Origin: Symbiodinium natans
Taxonomy: Eukaryota; Sar; Dinophyceae; Suessiales; Symbiodiniaceae
NCBI GenBank assembly: GCA_905221605.1
Contig: CAJNDS010001294.1
Location: 1 to 24,218, forward strand
DNA: 24,218 nucleotides
Reading direction: 5' to 3'
Shown here: positions 18,679 to 24,218 of the stretch, in pieces
Numbering within the stretch: the stretch's first letter is position 1
How the letters are laid out: every line of letters begins with the position of its first letter
Notes under the pieces: model-generated
Databases searched by the model: none
What the model was told of the DNA's origin: nothing
What the model saw: only the letters and a program-made list of their open reading frames with translations
Translations under genes and position numbers: made by a program

Positions 18679-20378
18679 ATCAACTTTGCTGCCCCTCATC
18701 TTGGGTTTCAGATTCTCCAGGTTTTGGTGCAAGGCCTGAAGGCAGAAGAGGATAAAAGAAGGGTGCAGAGTCAACATCGGTGGAAACAGCTTGGAAAAGT
18801 TCAATGCTTTGAAACAAGTGTTTTTAAAAGCCTCTGACAGTGCCGCTTGGACAGAAATCAACTGCGGGACGAGACGAGTTCAACCCTGGTGTTGATTCGT
18901 TAAGGTTGCGCGCGACGCCCAAGCCAAACCACCTGAAAATTGCAAAGTGTATTTCCAGAATGTGAATAAGTGCGAGCGAAGCGAGCGAAACACCAGAGTA
19001 AATTCAACAAATTTAACTGATCAAGTGTTGATTTTTGAGGGTTTTTTCAACATTTTCGAGACTTTAGAAATTTTGAAAATTCGTTGAATGGTGCTGAATC
19101 CAGGGAAGAATTGCAACACGCAACCAAAAACGAAAGACAAAGAATCAAGGGCACCCAGCCTAAAAAGAAAGCAGAGTTTCTTCTGCTCAATCTTCTGTCT
19201 GTGCCTTGAATTTCTGTTTGGCCATTTTGGAAAATTAAAGACAAGAGCACGCAATCGAAGCTTTGTCAAAAAAAGTCGAATGGGAATGGAAATCGAGGCC
19301 GGGCGACTCTCAAGTCGTTCTGGCCATGATGAGAGGTCAGTGTAATTGTTTTTTTTTGTAATTGGTTTTTTTTTAAATTTTTGCAAGAACTGCAAAAACC
19401 TTGTTTTTTCTTGGTCCGTCTGCACCTTCTTTTGGTCGCTGTGTGGTGCCTTTCTGTGCCTTCATTTTTGGTTGCTGTGTGTGCCGTTTCTGTGCCTTTT
19501 GGCTTTAGTGTGCAAGAAAAGTGTCAGTGTGTGGGTAAAGGGTGGTAAGGCATGGAGTCGCAGAATGACACCCAAAAAAAACAGTGACCTTGCAGTCTTG
19601 CAGTGGTGTCTGTGTGTGTGTGTGTGTGTGTTCACATCGTTTTCTTGAATGGGTGTGTGGTGTTGTGGTTTCGGCGTTTTGGCAGAGAGTTGTGTGTGTT
19701 ATGGTGTGTGTTGTTATGTTGGTGCAAAGTGGCTTCAGTGGGTGGTGTGCGTTTGCGTGTCTGTCGGCTGGGTTCTGCTGGTGAAAGGTCTGTGGATTTG
19801 GAGACACAAAAAGAGGGCAAGGAATCAACTCCAAAAGGTAGGAAAGTCGAAGTGACCTCCACAGTGCGAGAAAGATCGCACGGGAACAATGCAAGACTGT
19901 TGTCTTGAATGCCAGCTAAAGACAAGTTTAGCAAGATAAGAACACGCGTATCAACCGCGTTTTTTGTTTCTTGAGTGTTGATGCAAACAGTATCGAATAG
20001 AAAAAATCTTGTTTGTCTGTGAGTTGATTTTCAATTATTATTGAACTCAAATGGGTTCCAAAAGCAGCTCAATTCTGGGCACCGAAAACGGGCGCTAGAT
20101 TTTGGATTTCCTGTGTGAACATACAAGGCCACCCAGGTTGGAGCCTCAAATTGGAACCCAAGTTTAGGAGCCATTTTTGGGCCCAGTTGTGGCGTTTTTT
20201 TCACACACGGGAAGCCAGATCTGGCTTTCACAGCTCCTCGTTGCGAGTAAAACAAATAAGCCTCTCAGTCGGTTCCAGTCTAAGTCCTGTGGCAGTCTTC
20301 CCCCAAAATTAGAACAGCAGGCAGCAAGGCGGCAAAGTGTGAACTTGTTTGGAACCGGAGCTTTCTCTAACTGTGGAG
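18653..20378. repeat. macrosatellite unit 4 (internally deleted)
   Basis: Only 1726 bp. Compared with unit 3, about 505 bp are missing at 19419-19424, where TCCGTCTGCA of one end runs straight into TCTGCACCTTC of the other. About 9 bp are missing near 19198, and the (TG)n tract is 20 nt (19611-19630). Confidence 0.95.
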
Positions 20379-20404
20379 GTCACTGGAGCTTTCCTACCTT
20401 TTCG
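19831..20404. mobile_element. MITE-like element, copy D
   Basis: 574 bp, with ATCAACT at 19824-19830 and 20405-20411. The left arm has one extra substitution (GGTAGGAAAG). Confidence 0.6.
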
Positions 20405-22677
20405 ATCAACTTTGCTGCCCCTCATCTTGGGTTTCAGATTCTCCAGGTTTTGGTGCAAGGCCTGAAGGCAGAAGAGGAGAAAAGAAGGGTGCAGAGTCAA
20501 CATCGGTGGAAACAGCTTGGAAAAGTTCAATGCTTTGAAACAAGTACTGCGGGACGAGACGAGTTCAACCCTGGTGTTGATTCGTTAAGGTTGCGCGCGA
20601 CGCCCAAGCCAAACCACCTGAAAATTGCAAAGTGTATTTCCAGAATGTGAATAAGTGCGAGCGAAGCGAGCGAAACACCAGAGTAAATTCAACAAATTTA
20701 ACTGATCAAGTGTTGATTTTGAGGGTTTTTTCAACATTTTCGGGACTTCAGAAATTTTGACAAATTCGTTGAATGGTGCTGAATCCAGGGAAGAATTGCA
20801 ACACGCAACCAAAAACGAAAGACAAAGAATTAAGGGCACCCAGCCTAAAAAGAAAGCAGAGTTTCTTCTGCTCAATCTTCTGTCAAATTTCAGTGTGCCT
20901 TGAATTTCTGTTTGGCCATTTTGGAAAATTAAAGACAAGAGCACGCAATCGAAGCTTTGTCAAAAAAGTCGAATGGGAATGGAAATCGAGGCCGGGCGAC
21001 TCTCAAGTCGTTCTGGCCATGATGAGAGGTCAGTGTAATTGTTTTTTTTTGTAATTGGTTTTTTTTTAATTTTTGCAAGAACTGCAAAAACATTGTTTTT
21101 TCTTGGTCCGTCTGCAAAAAGAATTTTCTCTTGCTTTTGTTTAATGTTTTCTTGACTTTTTGTTTGTGATGATCTCTCGGTGTTGCTAAGCTTCAGAAGA
21201 GAAATTTCGGGGGGGGGGGGGGGGGGGGGGAAAGAACGCTTGAACTAAAACACAAACAGTCCCATCCTAGACGATACGTTTTTGGTAAGTGCGCGGCACG
21301 GCCGCTGTCGATTACCGGAAGAGGTGAAAAAAATGCAATCGGAAACCCAACAAAAAGAAAAAAAAGGACTAAAAGACATTATAAGAATGTGCATTTTGTC
21401 GTTTCGGCTGTTTTTCTGAGTGTGCATGTGCAAGAGTGTTGTGGATGTGTGTGTGTGTGTAATTTGTTGCAACAAAGTGGGTTGGTTTGCGGGTGCATGT
21501 TTTTTTTTTTCTGTGCTTCATTTTTTGGTGCTGTTGGGTTGCAGTCTCTGTGCTTAAATTTTTCCGTTGCTGTTGGGTTGCTGTGAGGTGCTGCCTTCAT
21601 TTTGGTCGCTGTGTTGGTGCCTTTCTGTGCCTTCACTTTTTGGTTGTGTTTTGCATTTTCTGTGTCTTCATTTTTGGTTGCTGTGTGGTGCCTTTTCTGC
21701 ACCTTCTTTTGGTCGCTGTGTGGTGCCTTTCTGTGCCTTCATTTTTGGTCGCTGTGTGTGCCGTTTCTGTGCCTTTTGGCTTCAGTGTGCAAGAAAAGTG
21801 TCAGTGTGGGTAAAGGGTGGTAAGGCATGGAGTCGCAGAAGTGACACCAAAAAAAAAAACAGTGACCTTGCAGTGGTGTCTGTGTGTGTGTGTGTGTGTG
21901 TTTACATCGTTTTCTCGAATGGGTGTGTGGTGTTGTGGTTTCGGCGTTTTGGCAGAGAGTCGTGTGTGTCATGAAGTGTGTCATTATGAGGTGCAAAGTG
22001 GCTTCAGTGGGTGGTGTGCGTTTGCGTGTCTGTCGGCTGGGTTCTGCTGGCTGTTCAAGTGTGGAAGTGTGCGGGTGGTGAAAGGTGTGTGGTTTTGGAG
22101 ACACAAAAAGAGGGCAAGGAATCAACTCCAAAAGGTAGGCAAGCCGAAGTGACCTCCACAGTGCGAGAAAGATCGCACGGGAACAATGCAAGACTGTTGT
22201 CTTGAATGCCAGCTAAAGACAAGTTTAGCAAGATAAGAACACGCGTATCAACCGCGTTTTTTTGTTTTCTTGAGTGTTGATGCAAACAGTATCGAATAGA
22301 AAAAATCTTGTTTGTCTGTGAGTTGATTTTCAATTATTATTGAACTCAAATGGGTTCCAAAAGCAGCTCAATTCTGGGCACCGAAAACGGGCCCTAGATT
22401 TTGGATTTCCTGTGTGAACATACAAGGCCACCCAGGTTGGAGCCTCAAATTGGAACCCAAGTTTAGGAGCCATTTTTGGGCCCAGTTGTGGCGTTTTTTT
22501 CACACACGGGAAGCCAGATCTGGCTTTCACAGCTCCTCGTTGCGAGTAAAACAAATAAGCCTCTTAGTCTGTTCCAGTCTAAGTCCTGTGTCAGTCTTCC
22601 CCCAAAATTAGAACAGCAGGCAGCAAGGCGGCAAAGTGTGAACTTGTTTGGAACCGGAACTTTCTCTAACTGTGGAG
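20379..22677. repeat. macrosatellite unit 5 (second subfamily)
   Basis: 2299 bp. It has a 41-bp deletion at 20545 (CAAGT joined directly to ACTGCGGG), a G22 run at 21209-21230 with disturbed flanks, and an extra ~28 bp at about 22052-22080. It shares unit-6-specific variants (GTTTACATCG after the TG run, CTCGAATGG, GAAGTGACACC). Confidence 0.95.
21209..21230. repeat. G22 homopolymer
   Basis: Replaces the short AGAAAACGC context seen in the other units after AATTTCG. The surrounding ~150 bp carry an unusual density of small indels relative to unit 6. Confidence 0.9.
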
Positions 22678-22703
22678 GTCACTGGAGCTTTCCTACCTTT
22701 TCG
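22128..22703. mobile_element. MITE-like element, copy E
   Basis: 576 bp, with ATCAACT at 22121-22127 and 22704-22710. It belongs to the unit 5/6 subfamily by its flanks. Confidence 0.6.
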
Positions 22704-24218
22704 ATCAACTTTGCTGCCCCTCATCTTGGGTTTCAGATTCTCCAGGTTTTGGTGCAAGGCCTGAAGGCAGAAGAGGAGAAAAGAAGGGTGCAGAGTCAAC
22801 ATCGGTGGAAACAGCTTGGAAAAGTTCAATGCTTTGAAACAAGTGTTTTTAAAAGCCTCTGACAGTGCCGTTTGGACAGAAATCAACTGCGGGACGAGAC
22901 GAGTTCAACCCTGGTGTTGATTCGTTAAGGTTGCGCGCGACGCCCAAGCCAAACCACCTGAAAATTGCAAAGTGTATTTCCAGAATGTGAATAAGTGCGA
23001 GCGAAGCGAGCGAAACACCAGAGTAAATTCAACAAATTTAACTGATCAAGTGTTGATTTTGAGGGTTTTTTCAACATTTTCGGGACTTCAGCAATTTTGA
23101 AAAATTCGTTGAATGGTGCTGAATCCAGGGAAGAATTGCAACACGCAACCAAAAACGAAAGACAAAGAATTAAGGGCACCCAGCCTAAAAAGAAAGCAGA
23201 GTTTCTTCTGCTCAATCTTCTGTCAAATTTCAGTGTGCCTTGAATTTCTGTTTGGCCATTTTGGAAAATTAAAGACAAGAGCACGCAATCGAAGCTTTGT
23301 CAAAAAAGTCGAATGGGAATGAAAATCGAGGCTGGGCGACTCTCAAGTCGTTCTGGCCATGATGAGAGGTCAGTGTGATTGTTTTTTTTGGAATTTTTGC
23401 AAGAACTACAAAAACATTGCTTTTTCCTTGGCCCGTCTGAAAAAGAATTTTCTCTTGCTTTTGTTCAATGTTTTCTTTACGTTTTGTTGGGATGATCTCT
23501 CGGTTGCAAGCTTCAGAAAGAGAAAATTTCGAGAAAACGCTTTGAACTAAAACACAAACAGTCAGCAAGTGTTTTGGTAAGTGCCCGGCAAGCTGTCGAT
23601 TGACCAGGAAGACGGTGAAAAAAATGCAATCGGAACTAAAAGACATTATAAGAATGTGCATTTTGTCGTTTCGGCTGTTTTTCTGAGTGTGCATGTGCAA
23701 GAGTGTTGTGGATGTGTGTGTGTGTGTAATTTGTTGCAACAAAGTGGGTTGGTTTGCGGGTGCATGTGTTTTTTTTCTGTGCTTCATTTTTTGGTGCTGT
23801 TGGGTTGCAGTCTCTGTGCTTAAATTTTTCCGTTGCTGTTGGGTTGCTGTGAGGTGCTGCCTTCATTTTGGTCGCTGTGTTGGTGCCTTTCTGTGCCTTC
23901 ACTTTTTGGTTGTGTTTGCATTTTCTGTGTCTTCATTTTTGGTTGCTGTGTGGTACCTTTTCTGCACCTTCTTTTTGGTCGCTGTGTGGTGCCTTTCTGT
24001 GCCTTCATTTTTGGTCGCTGTGTGTGCCGTTTCTGTGCCTTTTGGCTTCAGTGTGCAAGAAAAGTGTCAGTGTGGGTAAAGGGTGGTAAGGCATGGAGTC
24101 GCAGAAGTGACACCAAAAAAAAACAGTGACCTTGCAGTGGTGTCTGTGTGTGTGTGTGTGTGTGTGTGTTTACATCGTTTTCTCGAATGGGTGTGTGGTG
24201 TTGTGGTTTCGGCGTTTT
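22678..24218. repeat. macrosatellite unit 6 (cut by the window end)
   Basis: 1541 bp of the unit, up to just past the (TG)12 tract at 24145-24168. It retains the TCTCTCGGTTGCAAGC segment at about 23497-23512. The array probably continues beyond the window. Confidence 0.95.

Overview
This 24.2-kb window reads as nuclear DNA of a eukaryote with a large, repeat-rich genome, and a dinoflagellate (Symbiodiniaceae-like) is my best guess. Three things support that guess. Gene density is very low, with microsatellites and minisatellites everywhere. Short interstitial CCCTAAA-type (TTTAGGG-type) motifs occur at about 7.2, 7.9 and 11.05 kb. A decayed non-LTR retrotransposon reverse transcriptase on the minus strand resembles the LINE-like RTs I associate with dinoflagellate genomes. 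No spliced-leader sequence, rRNA or tRNA was found, so the assignment is inference. I see no prokaryotic gene organisation and no complete gene I can name.

Layout. Positions 1-459 are an AGCTTGT heptamer/octamer satellite with an 80-bp higher-order period. 583-792 is a GTAGTG hexamer array. 0.8-9.0 kb is mostly unassigned sequence with several microsatellites, a mosaic of a degenerate ~62-bp minisatellite in both orientations (7.1-8.05 kb), and a few short coding-like stretches. The best of these is a GT-AG intron joining two open segments at about 2.47-2.76 kb. 8949-9256 is a CACTAC/CTA array. About 9.62-11.0 kb is the RT pseudogene on the minus strand, still recognisable by its LRPI, PQFA-like, LDLRKAFDS, FADD and YLGV motifs but broken by frameshifts. 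A telomere-like motif lies just beyond its 5' side.

From about 11.735 kb to the window end the sequence is a head-to-tail macrosatellite: six copies (the last cut by the window) of a ~2.26-kb unit. The copies are very similar but differ by discrete events: a ~134-bp poly-T expansion (unit 2), a 505-bp deletion at a 6-nt microhomology (unit 4), a 41-bp deletion and a G22 tract (unit 5), and variable (TG)n length. The unit has no convincing gene. Its open frames are tandem-repeat translations or are conserved only because the DNA copies are.

The most interesting structure is nested in each unit: a ~574-bp segment bounded by 44-bp imperfect inverted repeats and flanked on both sides by the 7-bp direct repeat ATCAACT. 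This is the expected anatomy of a non-autonomous DNA transposon (MITE-like) that inserted once and was then amplified as part of the macrosatellite. The left edge of the whole array falls inside the right inverted repeat of this element, which suggests that the element took part in forming or truncating the array.
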